Origin: Saccoglossus kowalevskii
Taxonomy: Eukaryota > Hemichordata > Enteropneusta > Harrimaniidae
DNA length: 51,058 nt
Direction of reading: 5' to 3'
NCBI RefSeq assembly: GCF_000003605.2
Contig: NW_003143840.1
Location: forward strand, 31,213-82,270
In this document: one piece after another, positions 49,791 through 51,058 of the stretch
Layout of the letters: every line of letters starts with the position of its first letter
How positions within the stretch are numbered: position 1 is the first letter of the stretch
Notes under the pieces: model-generated
Seen by the model: only the letters and a program-made list of their open reading frames with translations
Told to the model about the DNA's origin: nothing
The model's database searches: none
Position numbers and translations under genes: made by a program

Positions 49791-49897
49791 CTGGACCAAT
49801 ATGTATACCGAAGACTGGAATTTACAAACTCTGTGGCTTACAAAATGGATCTTCTCCCGCGCATATGGCATGTGCCTAGTTTCCTTCGTCAAGCTTT
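49791..49897 (-). CDS. Candidate exon upstream of the microexon
   Basis: The minus-strand donor gtccag|gtgaac at 49790 is close to consensus. The acceptor (aactgtacgttag) is weaker. Between them lie 35 open codons after a two-base phase (RHMPYAREKIHFVSHRVCKF, QSSVYILVQ). It joins in frame to the microexon at 49227-49257. The next exon upstream is unknown. An exon-like segment at about 50425-50545 (YGDYAMSITSNVYKGPPVSV) has an uncertain join. Confidence 0.27.
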
Positions 49898-51058
49898 CTA
49901 ACGTACAGTTTTAACACAGCCAACGGGAAAACTGTCTACTGCACATTCATCTTGGATACATACGAAGAAAAACCATGAAACTGACCCTATTAATCAACAG
50001 GAATGTTATACAAACGTATAAATATAACATAGCAAATTATGTTACATTTTCAGAAATTAAAACTATGAATATAATATTATTTGCAATCACCTACAACTGT
50101 AGTCTTTTTGAAAGAGGATTTTCAAATATTTGTGCGCCAAATTTCACTTTGATAAAATAGTAAATACAATACTGTTTTCAATTTGGTTGAATCCCGTGTC
50201 CTGCTTCATTATTTTGATAAAATAAAAACAATCTGCATGTGTGCCAGATTACGTATTTTCTCAAGTTTTGAACGTTATTGTCCTATTATACTAGAGTAAT
50301 AATACATTAGAACATCGTGAGATTAAATGGTTGAGATGTTGGTGGTATATCAACGCTATCAGATGAATCACGTCACATCTGTTTGCAGAATATACAAATT
50401 TAAGATTATTTCTTGATTATTTAAATATACTGTTGGTGTGCCGTATGGAACAGAAACCGGCGGGCCTTTGTACACATTTGATGTTATTGACATGGCATAG
50501 TCACCATAACCATCTGCGTTCTCTAACAGCAATATGTAGCATAGATATAAATCACTGATTATAGATGACATATTAACAGTGAAGTATTAATATGTGTTCT
50601 GGTAGTTCTCGTTAAACGTTATTGCAGTAGCCATGTTCTAGACAGGTAAATCACGTTCTGTGCGATACGTCATATTCTATTCTTTTTAGAATATATCATC
50701 AGAGTAACGTATTTATAGTTACAAAATCTTCTAAATGGCACGGTTGTACTGGAAGGTGGTGTTTGACCCGGCTTATGCCTGTACGTACGAAAACAGTTAC
50801 TGATTGCGCGTTTACAGTCTTACTTTTCTATGGTTTTCATCCAATTGGGTTACATGAATAGCGTGATGATTACAAACTTTAAAACTAAAAAGGAAACGTG
50901 CATTACATGCTCTCTCTGTATTAATATCCGGATTAATCGTCTCTCTGTCACGATTCCAGACAAGCGATTAATCAACCGATTGTAAAATTTGGTATTCAGA
51001 TATACTATGTAACGCTTAAATTATATTGAGCCTCATATGTCCACTTCCGATTTATTGA

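Noticed and set aside
1..51058. CRISPR array, operon, integron, prophage or other prokaryotic system
   Set aside because: The tandem arrays have no unique spacers between conserved repeats. There are no ribosome-binding sites or dense gene strings, and the base composition and splice signals point to an animal nuclear genome.

Overview
This looks like AT-rich nuclear DNA from an animal, most likely a marine invertebrate. There are no operons or bacterial-style genes. Long open frames are rare, splice-like signals abound, and tandem minisatellites, (AT)n tracts, a truncated non-LTR retrotransposon tail and a dispersed repeat ending in GACGGACG-type sequence are present. I cannot fix the phylum. 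The repeat style would suit a mollusc, annelid, brachiopod, hemichordate or cephalochordate.

Only one gene is secure: a complete, apparently single-coding-exon class A G-protein-coupled receptor (31896-32855, plus strand, 319 aa). It resembles peptide receptors of the GnRH/AKH/corazonin and vasopressin/oxytocin superfamily. A TATA box lies about 340 bp upstream, a possible 5'-UTR intron lies just before the start codon, and a candidate poly(A) signal lies 1.2 kb downstream. Several minus-strand segments have good splice sites and protein-like composition (10985-11199, 27937-28084, 28554-28856, 40072-40302, 44926-45459, 46780-46887, 48808-49897). They may be exons of split genes but match no family I can name with confidence.

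Layout. 1-1866: 51/52-bp satellite, cut by the window edge. 1867-5390: no feature. 5395-7235: decayed 45-bp array, then (AT)20. 7372-17000: mostly unique DNA with one dispersed-repeat patch. 17005-21075: about 4 kb of two related tandem families (49 bp, then 48 bp). 23185-23463: fold-back element. 23640-27740: nested complex in which an AT-rich array of about 50 bp period lies on both sides of an 89/133-bp array and a modular dispersed element, itself interrupted by a LINE 3' end with a 12-bp target-site duplication. 27.9-29.6 kb: possible minus-strand exons. 30-34.2 kb: the receptor and its flanks. 35.0-37.4 kb: two small decayed arrays. 39617: second (AT)20. 40.3-44.7 kb: nothing seen. 44.7-50.6 kb: possible exons of one or more minus-strand genes.

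Roughly a fifth of the window is tandem repeat, and most arrays have a period of 44-52 bp although they belong to apparently different sequence families. Higher-order duplications of 1081, 196 and about 747 bp can be read directly in three arrays. The many short open frames inside arrays are by-products of periods divisible by three and are not annotated as genes.
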